Part shown: piece by piece, positions 38,121 through 45,703 of the stretch
Position numbering within the stretch: position 1 is the first letter of the stretch
How the letters are laid out: every line of letters begins with the position of its first letter
Assembly: GCA_023393525.1 (NCBI GenBank)
Contig: JAEWKZ010000123.1
Location: 1-58,192 of the forward strand
Source of the DNA: Pseudomonadota bacterium
GTDB taxonomy: Bacteria; Desulfobacterota; Desulfovibrionia; Desulfovibrionales; Desulfomicrobiaceae
Direction of reading: 5' to 3'
DNA length: 58,192 bases
Notes under the pieces: model-generated
What the model was told of the DNA's origin: nothing
The model's input: the letters and a program-made list of their open reading frames with translations, nothing else
The model's database searches: none
Made by a program: the position numbers and the translations under genes

Positions 38121-38561
38121 TTATTGCGGACGGATGGTCATGACCGGCACGGCCGATGTCTTCACGACTTTTTCCGCCACCGAGCCGAAAAGCAGGCGGT
38201 TGAGCCCCTGGCGGCCATGGGTGGACATGATGATGATGTCCGCCTTTTCCGCCTGGGACAGCGAGACGATGGCTTCGGCCGCGTCGCCGCTGACCACCTT
38301 GCCCGTGGCTTTGACGTCGGGAAAATGCTTGGCCACGAACTCGGTCATGGTTTTTTCGGCCCCGGTGACGATGTCTCCCACCAGCTGCGGCAGGGACGCG
38401 GCGGGCAGGTCGAAGATCTCGTACTGGATCATGGACGGCGCGACATACACGACCAGGACCTCGGCATCGAACTTGATGGCGAATTCGCGCGCCGTCTTGG
38501 CGATGGCGGTACTTGACTCAGAAAAGTCCACCGGACAAAGAATCTTGGAAAACATGCTCAT
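38121..38561 (-). CDS. Universal stress protein (UspA family)
   Basis: A 146-aa cytosolic UspA-domain protein. The N-terminal ILCPVDFSESS and the C-terminal nucleotide-binding pattern STHGRQGLNRLLFGSVAEKVV indicate the ATP-binding subgroup. GGAGG lies 8 bp before the ATG at 38561, so the longer open frame upstream is not used. It sits upstream of an amino-acid ABC cassette; in several bacteria Usp proteins accompany transporters, but a functional link here is inference. Confidence 0.92.
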   Translation of the reverse strand: MSMFSKILCPVDFSESSTAIAKTAREFAIKFDAEVLVVYVAPSMIQYEIFDLPAASLPQLVGDIVTGAEKTMTEFVAKHFPDVKATGKVVSGDAAEAIVSLSQAEKADIIIMSTHGRQGLNRLLFGSVAEKVVKTSAVPVMTIRPQ

Positions 38562-38991
38562 TATTCTACCTCCTGGCAGATGGTTGAGTTCCATATCAGG
38601 TCGATTTGATGATTGAAATTTAGCACAGTTGGGGAACATTGCAAGGATTGCATTGGAACGAAGAGGGGCGGAATCGCTGCCCGGCGCTGCCCGTGGGAGG
38701 GGGCGGCTGTCCGCGGGTGAGGGGCGCTGCGAAGCGTTGCCCGCGAAACGCATGATATTTCTTTTGACTTTCGGAAGCAAAGGTCAATGTTTTGTCCTGA
38801 ACGCGGCCGATTTACGGAAGCCTGGGTGCCCGGGGCCCCGTTCTCGAGCAGGGCGCTGTCGTCGGAGTCGGATTTTATGGAAGAATGGGCAGACATGCAG
38901 AATTGTTCTACACATTGTTGCATAAATGGAGTAGAATCGATTCAAAATTTGAGGCGGTCGATGTTCAACGTTTTCACCACAGGGGGATGTC
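38562..38991. other. Intergenic region upstream of pal
   Basis: About 430 bp separate the divergent uspA-like and pal genes. A weak promoter for pal is possible (TACACA and TAGAAT, 17 bp apart, at about 38912-38934). The open frames here (for example 38787-39212) overlap pal in another frame and lack ribosome sites. Nothing else convincing is seen. Confidence 0.4.
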
Positions 38992-39522
38992 ATGAGAAAA
39001 TTGAGTGTGTTCGTGTTGATCGCGCTGGCGTTCAGCCTGGCCATGGCCGGCGGGTGTTCGAAAAAGGTGAGCTCCACCCCCGCCGGGACATCGGCCGTGG
39101 GATCAAGCGCCGGTGGCGGCGGTTTGACCCCCGAGCAGCTCGAGGCCCAGCGTCTGGCCGAACTGCAACGTCAGGCCATCGACAAGATCGGCGCGGACCG
39201 GATCTATTTTGAGTTCGACAAGAGCGATCTTTCCGACCAGTCCCGTCAGATCCTGGCGGAAAAGGCGGAGTTGCTGAAGGCCTATCCGGCGTTGAGTCTT
39301 GTCATCGAGGGGCACTGCGACGAGCGCGGCACCAACGAATACAACATGGCGCTCGGCGAGCGCCGGGCCCGCGCCGCCCATGAATACCTGGTCCTGATGG
39401 GCGTGGATGCCGGTCGTTTGACCATCATCAGCTACGGCGAGGAATACCCCGCAGTTCCGGGGTCCGGCGAGGAAGCCTGGGCCAAGAACCGCCGCGACGA
39501 GTTCAAGGCCACGGCAAACTAG
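38992..39522 (+). CDS. pal: Peptidoglycan-associated lipoprotein Pal
   Basis: A 176-aa OmpA-domain lipoprotein of the Tol-Pal envelope system. A lipoprotein signal ends at the lipobox AMAGGC (Cys22). The OmpA/Pal peptidoglycan-binding domain includes YFEFDKSDL and the IEGHCDERGTNEYNMALGERRA signature. No tol genes lie beside it here. AGGGGGA precedes the ATG. Confidence 0.95.
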   Translation: MRKLSVFVLIALAFSLAMAGGCSKKVSSTPAGTSAVGSSAGGGGLTPEQLEAQRLAELQRQAIDKIGADRIYFEFDKSDLSDQSRQILAEKAELLKAYPALSLVIEGHCDERGTNEYNMALGERRARAAHEYLVLMGVDAGRLTIISYGEEYPAVPGSGEEAWAKNRRDEFKATAN

Positions 39523-39568
39523 GGTTTACGCGTATTGCGTCTTGTACTGCCGACAGGCCGGCACTATA

Positions 39569-39610
39569 ACGCCGTTCATGCTCCTTGACGGCAAGGAGCA
39601 TGAACGGCGT
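39569..39610. terminator. Perfect 19-bp hairpin between pal and the L,D-transpeptidase gene
   Basis: ACGCCGTTCATGCTCCTTG (39569-39587), loop ACGG, then the exact reverse complement (39592-39610). No run of T follows directly, so it is either a factor-dependent terminator, an mRNA stabiliser for pal, or a regulatory hairpin. Confidence 0.6.
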
Positions 39611-39708
39611 TTGCTGCTTTCCGCGCGGTGCGTATTCCGCCCCGAAGCGGCGTCGTGGCTGCCCGCAATGCGTGTTTTTGGCTTTCATCACACGGGAGAG
39701 ATTTTTTC

Positions 39709-41310
39709 TTGAACCTGAACAATCCTTGCTTTGCTGCGTTTTTTCATGTCAAAGCGCCGCGTCGAATTCATGTCGCGTTCATCCTGACTGTTGCGGCGAT
39801 GATGTGGGGTGCTGCCGCATGGGCGGGGAACAGCACCGTCTGGTTTGAACATGGGCGTCCCACCGGGGCGGCGCTTGAGGCTGTTTCCATTCTCGAGAAC
39901 GCCCACGAAGACGGCCTCTCTCCCCGGAAATACGGCGCCCGGAGGCTGGGTGAGGCTTTGGCCGGTTTGCCGGAGGACGGGGGCCTTTCGCCCGGCATCG
40001 TCATGCGCCTGGATCAGGATTTGACGGAGGCCATGCTGCGCTACTTCACCGATCTGCATTTCGGGCAGATCGATCCGCGACTGATACAGGAAAATTTCAC
40101 GACCCGCGCCCCGGACAGCTTCGATCCGGCGGCGCATCTGCGGCAGGCCCTGCGCGACGGGCGCTTGCGGGAAGCCGTGGCTGCGGCCGCTCCCCGCGTT
40201 CCGCTTTATGCCGAACTCAAGTCCGCCCTGGTTCGCTACAGGGAAATGGCGGATGACCCGGCTGCGAGCCGCTTGTGGGAGACGCCTCTGCCGCCTCTGC
40301 CGAGCCGGAAGCTGGAAATCGGTCAGACATATGCAGGCTTGCCGCTGGTGATCGAGCGTCTGGCCGCCCTTGGCGACCTGCCCAGGGACACCGCTCCCGC
40401 CGAACGCTACGAGAGTCACGTGGTCAGGGGCGTCATGGACTTTCAGATCCGTCACGGGCTTGCGCCAGACGGGGTGATCGGACGGCGCACATTCGCCCAG
40501 TTGAACGTCTCGCCCTCCGCCCGCGCGCGCCAGATCGCGCTGTCCATGGAAAGGCTGCGCTGGACGCCGTTTCTGCATGGTCCGCGCACGATCGCCGTCA
40601 ACATTCCGGAGCACGTGCTGGATGGCTACGAAATCACGCCCGACGGCGACATCGATGTGCAGACCACGATGAAGGTCATCATCGGCAGCGCCCTGGACAC
40701 CCGCACTCCGCTCTTTGACGGGCAGTTGCGTTTTATCGAGTTCAGCCCCTACTGGAACGTGCCCCTGTCCATCGTGCGTTCCGAAGTCGTGCCCAAGATT
40801 TTGCGCGACCCAGGCTATTTCGTCCGCCAGGGCTTTGAATTCGTCACCCCCGACGGGCAGGTCGTAACGGAGCTGTCCATGGAGGATCTGGAGGCGGCCC
40901 GTCTGGGGCGGATGCGTATCCGGCAGCGGCCCGGGCCGAAGAACGCCCTCGGCGACATCAAGTTCGTTTTTCCCAATAAGGACAGCATCTTCCTGCATCA
41001 CACGCCGACCACGCATCTTTTTGAGAGGGAGAGGCGCGATCTGAGCCATGGTTGCATTCGGATCGAAGACCCTGTAGGGCTGGCGAAATTCGTCCTGAGA
41101 CACGATCCGGTCTGGGGTGAGGAACGCATCCGCGAAGCCATGGGGTCCGGCGTTTCCACCACGCTGCGTCTGCGGGAGCCCGTGCAGGTCGTGCTTGCCT
41201 ACAACACCGTGCAGGTCCGGGGTGGCCGGGTCCATTTTTTCGCGGACATCTACGGCCAGGACAGACTTCTGGATCAGGCCTTGCGCCGGTCCGTCCAAAC
41301 CAGCCAATGA
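39709..41310 (+). CDS. L,D-transpeptidase (YcbB/LdtD family)
   Basis: A periplasmic enzyme (533 aa) that forms 3-3 peptidoglycan crosslinks. It has an N-terminal signal/anchor (ending about WGAAAWAG), a scaffold domain, a peptidoglycan-binding-like domain (VMDFQIRHGLAPDGVIGRRTFAQLN) and the YkuD catalytic domain with HH..THLFERERRDLSHGCIRI, in which Cys of SHGC is the nucleophile. The TTG at 39709 lies 8 bp after GGGAGAG and starts right at the signal; the ATG at 39628 has no ribosome site. It overlaps the YcbK-like gene by 4 bp. Confidence 0.9.
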   Translation: MNLNNPCFAAFFHVKAPRRIHVAFILTVAAMMWGAAAWAGNSTVWFEHGRPTGAALEAVSILENAHEDGLSPRKYGARRLGEALAGLPEDGGLSPGIVMRLDQDLTEAMLRYFTDLHFGQIDPRLIQENFTTRAPDSFDPAAHLRQALRDGRLREAVAAAAPRVPLYAELKSALVRYREMADDPAASRLWETPLPPLPSRKLEIGQTYAGLPLVIERLAALGDLPRDTAPAERYESHVVRGVMDFQIRHGLAPDGVIGRRTFAQLNVSPSARARQIALSMERLRWTPFLHGPRTIAVNIPEHVLDGYEITPDGDIDVQTTMKVIIGSALDTRTPLFDGQLRFIEFSPYWNVPLSIVRSEVVPKILRDPGYFVRQGFEFVTPDGQVVTELSMEDLEAARLGRMRIRQRPGPKNALGDIKFVFPNKDSIFLHHTPTTHLFERERRDLSHGCIRIEDPVGLAKFVLRHDPVWGEERIREAMGSGVSTTLRLREPVQVVLAYNTVQVRGGRVHFFADIYGQDRLLDQALRRSVQTSQ

Positions 41311-41870
41311 TACCAATGAACCAATCCCGTCGTCGATTTCTGCACTCCATGGCCAACCTGGCCCTGGCCGGCGCAGCCTTTTCCATCGTCCCATCGGCGC
41401 TGGCGGCCCTTCCGTCCCAGACCGGCGCCCGCAGCCTGTCCTTCATGCACACGCACACGCGCGAGAAGCTGCGCATCGTCTACGCAGTGGGCGACAAATA
41501 CGTTCCCGAGGCGCTCAGGAAGCTCAACTATCTCCTGCGTGACCACCACTCCGGCCAGATCGGCCGCATGGACCCGAAAGTCTTCGATCTCCTGTTCAGG
41601 CTCAAGCAGACCCTGGGCACGGACGCCCCGTTCCAGGTCATTTCCGGCTTCCGCTGTCCGTCAACCAACGCCAAATTGCGCCGCAAGGGCGGAGGCGGGG
41701 TCGCCAAACGGAGCCTGCACATGGAAGGCAAGGCCCTGGACATCCGCCTCGCCGACGTCTCCCTGATTGATCTGCGCGACGCGGCCAAGGCCTCCCGCAA
41801 GGGCGGGGTCGGATTCTATCCGAGGGACGGATTCGTGCATGTCGACACCGGCGCGGTGCGAAGCTGGTAG
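41307..41870 (+). CDS. YcbK/DUF882-type peptidase (M15-like), Tat-exported
   Basis: A 187-aa protein with a twin-arginine signal (SRRRFL at about 7-12, then an alanine-rich stretch). The mature part is the DUF882/peptidase M15A-like domain with SGFRCPSTNAKLRR, SLHMEGKALDIRL and GVGFYPRDGFVHVD, which hold the predicted zinc ligands. Its start overlaps the L,D-transpeptidase stop (ATGA), and in E. coli ycbB and ycbK are also neighbours, so a shared peptidoglycan-remodelling function is likely. Confidence 0.88.
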   Translation: MIPMNQSRRRFLHSMANLALAGAAFSIVPSALAALPSQTGARSLSFMHTHTREKLRIVYAVGDKYVPEALRKLNYLLRDHHSGQIGRMDPKVFDLLFRLKQTLGTDAPFQVISGFRCPSTNAKLRRKGGGGVAKRSLHMEGKALDIRLADVSLIDLRDAAKASRKGGVGFYPRDGFVHVDTGAVRSW

Positions 41871-41874
41871 GCGA

Positions 41875-42225
41875 ATGGCCCCCATGGGCGAGTCGGACGC
41901 CAAAGACGGTCAGGTGTTTGCCGCGTCGGACGGCAGCGCCGAACTGCGCTGCTGGGGAAGCTTCAGCGATGCCCCGCCGTGGGCACTCCCCGAGGCCTTG
42001 GCCGAACCTCGCCGCCAGGTGACCTACAAGCGCGCGGGGGAGAGTTTTTTCGTGCTGTCCGGCCATGTTGACGGCAGGATCTTTTATCGCAGGACGATCC
42101 TGGCCCAAGGCGTGCTGGCCGCCTTCGAACGCACCTGTGATCCGCCCCTCAAGACGCTCTTCGACCCCGTGATCCGGGACCTCTCCGCCGGATTCATCAT
42201 CGACCCGGCCTTCGCCCATCACTGA
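41875..42225 (+). CDS. Hypothetical protein (unknown function)
   Basis: A soluble 116-aa protein starting at ATG 41875, 4 bp after the YcbK-like stop with AGG just before it. Visible features: an N-terminal Gly/Asp-rich segment, a central VTYKRAGESFFVLSGHVDGRIFYRRTI stretch that looks like a compact beta fold, and no signal peptide or membrane helix. Its codon bias matches the surrounding GC-rich genes and it is placed like the last gene of the transpeptidase operon. No family recognised. Confidence 0.65.
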   Translation: MAPMGESDAKDGQVFAASDGSAELRCWGSFSDAPPWALPEALAEPRRQVTYKRAGESFFVLSGHVDGRIFYRRTILAQGVLAAFERTCDPPLKTLFDPVIRDLSAGFIIDPAFAHH

Positions 42226-42428
42226 CACCATCGCCCGAGACCGCCCACCTTCCCGGTTCTTCGGCTGCGCACGAGCTGCAAGCGGGAAATGGCGGCGGCA
42301 TATTCCGTTCGCCCGCGCTCAAGCCAGAGCAACACGACCCCCGATATTATCAACGGACGCTTGGACAGGAAATCCCCAACACGTGGGGGCGCCCAGGTGT
42401 TATCGGTCGCAGATTGCTGGAAATAGTA

Positions 42429-42470
42429 TTGTGATCCTAACGAAAATTAGATATAATAGGATTTAAATCC
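42429..42470 (+). promoter_or_regulatory. Promoter with downstream palindrome for the AAA ATPase gene
   Basis: TTGTGA (42429-42434) and TATAAT (42452-42457) are 17 bp apart, a good sigma-70-like promoter. The perfect 12-bp palindrome GGATTTAAATCC at 42459-42470 overlaps the expected transcription start and could be an operator. The ATG lies 20 bp further on. Confidence 0.65.
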
Positions 42471-42489
42471 GATCGTTCTGGAGTTCGTC

Positions 42490-43722
42490 ATGCTCGATGA
42501 CCTTCTAGGTCTCAGTCAGACATTAATCCGCGTCCGCAATCGCCCGTACAGACGTCCTTTCTTTGAGGGTGCTCTTTCAGGCGGACGTTGTCACATTATT
42601 GTCGGTCCGCGTGGAGTAGGAAAGACTACGGTCATGGTTCAGCATCTCCTGGCCAGCAGTGGCGGTGACGTTTTCACGCGCAAGGCCATGTATGTCCAGG
42701 CGGACCATTTTATAGTCGCTCGCTCGTCGTTGTATGAGATCGCCGATGAATTCCATAAATATGGAGGGGAGCTCATCTGTTTTGATGAAATCCACAAATA
42801 TCCATCATGGTCCATGGAACTCAAAAGCATGATCGACACGTTCACTGGGCTGAAAATCATCGCTTCGGGCAGTTCAGCTTTGGAAATCGTGCGTGGCAGC
42901 CACGACTTGAGCCGCAGGGCGCTGGTTCTGCGGATGCGGGGGCTTTCGTTTCGGGAGTATCTCGGCATGGTCCACGGGCTGGAGTTCGCACGGCTTTCGC
43001 TTGCGGACCTCACTGGTACCCATGAGTGGGCGGCGGAGAGGATTGTCCGCGAACTGGAGCAGGAGGGGCGCAAGGTGCTGCCTCTTTTCAACGATTATCT
43101 TACGCGCGGATATTATCCGTATTTTCTGGAATATCCCGACATTGCGCAGTTCCAGCTCACGCTGACCCAACAGGTTCAGGCCACGTTGGAGGTGGACTTG
43201 CCCGCCATCCACCCCACGCTTGGCGGAGCGAGCATCCGCAAGATGCGTAAACTTCTGGCTGTCGTAGCTGGATTGGTTCCGTTCACCCCGGATATGAAGG
43301 CGCTCAAGGGGATGCTTGAGATAGGCGATGAGCGGACTCTTAAAAGCTATCTAGGATTTCTGGAGGAGGCGGGCATTCTGCTGACCGTGTCCAAGAGCGA
43401 CAAGGGCTTGCGCGCCCTGGAGAAGCCCGAGAAGATATATCTAAACAACCCCAATCTCTATCATGCCCTTTCCGGTGGTTCGGCAGCGGACAGAGGCGCG
43501 ATCCGAGAAACATTCTTCCTGAACATGCTGCAGGCCGAGCATACGGTAAGGGTCGCGCCCAAGGGCGATTTTATGATCGACGGGCGCCTGACCTTTGAGA
43601 TCGGCGGAAAAGGCAAGGATAGCGGCCAGATAAAGGGAGTCGAAAACGCCTGGCTGGCTCTCGACGCTATCGAGGTGGGAGTGGGCCGCAGGATTCCGTT
43701 ATGGATGTTCGGGTTTATTTGA
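42490..43722 (+). CDS. AAA ATPase with DUF4143 C-terminus
   Basis: A 410-aa member of the ATP-binding family widespread in bacteria and archaea, with AAA_14 and DUF4143 domains. Walker A GPRGVGKTT is at about 39-47 and Walker B ELICFDEIHK at about 94-103. The second half holds the winged-helix-like region (GMLEIGDERTLKSYLGFLEEAGIL). Base composition is lower in GC than the genes to its left. It sits immediately outside the tRNA-marked integration point. Function is unknown; a host-defence or stress role is sometimes suggested for the family. Confidence 0.85.
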   Translation: MLDDLLGLSQTLIRVRNRPYRRPFFEGALSGGRCHIIVGPRGVGKTTVMVQHLLASSGGDVFTRKAMYVQADHFIVARSSLYEIADEFHKYGGELICFDEIHKYPSWSMELKSMIDTFTGLKIIASGSSALEIVRGSHDLSRRALVLRMRGLSFREYLGMVHGLEFARLSLADLTGTHEWAAERIVRELEQEGRKVLPLFNDYLTRGYYPYFLEYPDIAQFQLTLTQQVQATLEVDLPAIHPTLGGASIRKMRKLLAVVAGLVPFTPDMKALKGMLEIGDERTLKSYLGFLEEAGILLTVSKSDKGLRALEKPEKIYLNNPNLYHALSGGSAADRGAIRETFFLNMLQAEHTVRVAPKGDFMIDGRLTFEIGGKGKDSGQIKGVENAWLALDAIEVGVGRRIPLWMFGFI

Positions 43723-43757
43723 ATGGTGAAATGCCGCATAATCGTCAAATGATCGTT

Positions 43758-43796
43758 CGAAAAGAAAAGGACTTGCCACATGTTGCGACAAGTCCT
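43758..43796 (-). terminator. Terminator of the tRNA-Leu gene (minus strand)
   Basis: Stem AGGACTTG (43768-43775) / CAAGTCCT (43789-43796) followed on the minus strand by TTTTCTTTT. It lies 8 bp after the 3' end of the tRNA-Leu remnant, as expected for the native gene end. Confidence 0.8.
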
Positions 43797-43803
43797 GATT
43801 TCT

Positions 43804-43863
43804 TGGTGCCCAGGGCGGGACTTGAACCCGCACGATCCGAAGATCAAGGGATTTTAAATCTCT
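43804..43863 (-). pseudogene. 3' half of tRNA-Leu(UAA): attachment site remnant (attL)
   Basis: Read on the minus strand this segment starts within the anticodon stem (AGATTTAAAATCC, anticodon TAA), runs through the variable arm (GATCTTCGGATC) and the T arm (GTGCGGGTTCAAGTCCCGC), and ends in GGGCACCA. The D arm and 5' acceptor strand, which should continue to the right, are missing; the sequence there turns AT-rich and unrelated. The intact terminator on the left shows that the 3' side is chromosomal. It is therefore the left junction of an integrated element, and the restored complete tRNA should be at the far right end, outside the window. Confidence 0.85.
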
Positions 43864-43951
43864 TACATAAGCTTCATTTTGTGTCACTACTCGACATAAT
43901 TATTCTTTATTATCAGCAAGTTAATTATGCTTGACCTTCACGTGCAATAAC

Positions 43952-44000
43952 TGGCAATAACCCCATTTCAGGGGCAAAAGTGGCAAAAAAATGGCAAAGA
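43952..44000. promoter_or_regulatory. Candidate integrase arm-type repeats
   Basis: TGGCAATAA (43952), GGGCAAAAG (43972), TGGCAAAAA (43981) and TGGCAAAGA (43992) are direct repeats between the attachment site and the integrase start. This is the usual place for arm-type binding sites of tyrosine recombinases. Confidence 0.45.
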
Positions 44001-44025
44001 AAATGGCGGTGCCAAGGGGTCTGAA

Positions 44026-45261
44026 ATGGACGTGAAGAAGGTCAGGTGGGAGAGGGTCGCTCGCGGTGTTCGCGTGATGATCGATCCGACTCGCAAACAT
44101 GGCAAAAACTACGATAAGTATTTTGTCATCCGCTATGCCGTCGATGGGAAAGCCGTGACCGAAGGCTTGGGCTGGGCGTCGGAGGGTATGAACCAGGAGG
44201 AGGCGGTCACCCGGCGCCTTGCGTACGTAAAAGCGGCGAAAGGCGTTGCTCCGGGGCCCCGAACCAAGACGGAAAAGATCCATGCCGAGGAGCAGGCCAA
44301 GGCGGAGCGCATTCGTCAGCAACGCCTTCAGGAAAAAGAACTCCTGACCCTGGCCGAGTACTGGCCTGAGTACATCGGCACCGCAAAGCAAAAGAAGAAG
44401 AGCCGGTCGCTGGACAAGGAGGAAAGCCATTTCAAGAACTGGCTGGCGCCGCTCCTTGGTCACATCCCGTTGCGTCAGATCGGTCTTGAGCAATGGGACT
44501 TTCTTATCAAGGCGCTTACGGATGCGGGCCTTTCACCAAGAACGCGGCAGTACATGGCGCTGACCCTGCGGCAAGTCATGGATCACGCGTTCATGCGGAA
44601 GATCATCACCGAAGCGCCGCCGCGGGGCAAACATGTCGGGGCGGTCCTTAAGCCGGAAAGCAACCGGCGAACTCGCGCGCTCACGGGAGAGGAACTCAAT
44701 GCCATTCTGGAAGCCTTGGCGGAGCGGGACATGCACGCCTACAGGCTGACCCTGTTTTGCGCGTTGACCTGCTGCCGCGCGGGAGAAGCGTTTCATCTTG
44801 ATTGGCGGGACGTGGATCTTGTCACTGGACAGGCGACGTTTCGCGACACCAAGAACGGGACAATCCGCACCATTCCCCTTTCAGACGCGATCGTAAGTAT
44901 GTTCAGGCAGATGGAACCGAAGGCCGGAGTGGTCTTCTTGGGCTCCATGGGCAAGCCTTACGCTCAGGCCCCCAAATCTTTCAGGGATGTGGTGGAGAAT
45001 CTTGGCTTGAATGAAGGCCGCTCCAAACGCGACCGGGTGGTTTTCCATACTTTGCGGCATACGGGCGCTACGCGGCTCGGTCAGGCCAACACACCGCTTC
45101 GCGATATGATGGATCTCGCCGGATGGAAAACGCCGAGCATGGCCTTGCGGTATCAGCACAGCGGAGACGCCGGACGCCGCAAGGCAATGAGTGCTCTTGA
45201 AAGTATGATGCAGACAGAGCCCGCGAAAGTGCTCCCTCTTCATGGGAACTGGAAAAAGTGA
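44026..45261 (+). CDS. Tyrosine recombinase (site-specific integrase)
   Basis: A 411-aa phage/ICE-type integrase. N-terminal arm-binding region to about 100, core-binding domain about 105-205, and catalytic domain with the R-H-R-W-Y set: Arg251 (CCRAGEAF), HTLRHTGATR with His341 and Arg344, Trp367, and the nucleophile Tyr376 (RYQHSG). AAGGGG precedes the ATG. It lies about 160 bp from the tRNA-Leu remnant, so tRNA-Leu(UAA) is its likely target. Confidence 0.94.
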   Translation: MDVKKVRWERVARGVRVMIDPTRKHGKNYDKYFVIRYAVDGKAVTEGLGWASEGMNQEEAVTRRLAYVKAAKGVAPGPRTKTEKIHAEEQAKAERIRQQRLQEKELLTLAEYWPEYIGTAKQKKKSRSLDKEESHFKNWLAPLLGHIPLRQIGLEQWDFLIKALTDAGLSPRTRQYMALTLRQVMDHAFMRKIITEAPPRGKHVGAVLKPESNRRTRALTGEELNAILEALAERDMHAYRLTLFCALTCCRAGEAFHLDWRDVDLVTGQATFRDTKNGTIRTIPLSDAIVSMFRQMEPKAGVVFLGSMGKPYAQAPKSFRDVVENLGLNEGRSKRDRVVFHTLRHTGATRLGQANTPLRDMMDLAGWKTPSMALRYQHSGDAGRRKAMSALESMMQTEPAKVLPLHGNWKK

Positions 45262-45322
45262 TATTGGCCATGTGCCAGTAGGTCGGAAATGCCACGTCTA
45301 ATGGTCCAAACAACTTTCCGGC

Positions 45323-45466
45323 AAACCAACAATCAAACCAACAATCAAACCAGCAATCAAACCAACAATCAATCCAACAATCAATCCAACAATCAATCCA
45401 GCAACCAATCCGACAACCAATCCGACAACCAATCCGACAATCAATCCGACAATCAATCCGACAATG
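45323..45466. repeat. 12-bp minisatellite, twelve copies
   Basis: Twelve uninterrupted copies of a 12-bp unit. Units drift in order from AAACCAACAATC (left) through AATCCAACAATC (middle) to AATCCGACAATC (right). The unit is a multiple of three, so both strands stay open across it (Asn-Gln-Ser/Thr repeats on the plus strand, Cys-Arg/Trp-Ile-Asp repeats on the minus), but neither frame has a credible ribosome site. It sits between the integrase and the XRE-ImmA gene. Confidence 0.9.
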
Positions 45467-45651
45467 ACAGAGGCTGGAGATTTTTATGGGGCTTCTATCG
45501 GATGCCTCAAGTAACTTTCTTAAATTACAGCATGTTGCGAAAATGTGACCCATGTCGTCTCGAATTTTGGTCAAGAGGGATAGCAGCGGTTTGGAGCGTT
45601 CACCTCCCATGCCGTCATCTTCCAAGCCATAGCGCTTCAATTTTTCTTCTA

Positions 45652-45688
45652 GTTTACAAAACAAGAAATAATGACTATTTTTGTAAAC
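45652..45688. promoter_or_regulatory. Inverted-repeat operator upstream of the XRE-ImmA gene
   Basis: GTTTACAAAA (45652-45661) and TTTTGTAAAC (45679-45688) form a perfect 10-bp inverted repeat with a 17-bp spacer. It ends directly before the GGAGG of the XRE-ImmA gene, a typical place for autoregulation by the encoded helix-turn-helix protein. Confidence 0.7.
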
Positions 45689-45703
45689 AAGGAGGATAGA
45701 GCC

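Noticed and set aside
38787..39212. 141-codon frame upstream of and over the start of pal
   Set aside because: No start signal and it overlaps pal in another frame.
43804..43863. Complete tRNA-Leu gene
   Set aside because: D arm and 5' acceptor strand are missing to the right of the anticodon arm.
45323..45466. CRISPR array
   Set aside because: The units are 12 bp, contiguous and have no spacers; no cas genes nearby.
45068..45664. Cys-rich minus-strand peptide (Cys-Arg/Trp-Ile-Asp repeats) encoded by the minisatellite
   Set aside because: The frame is open only because the repeat unit is a multiple of three; no ribosome site, and it runs antisense into the integrase gene.
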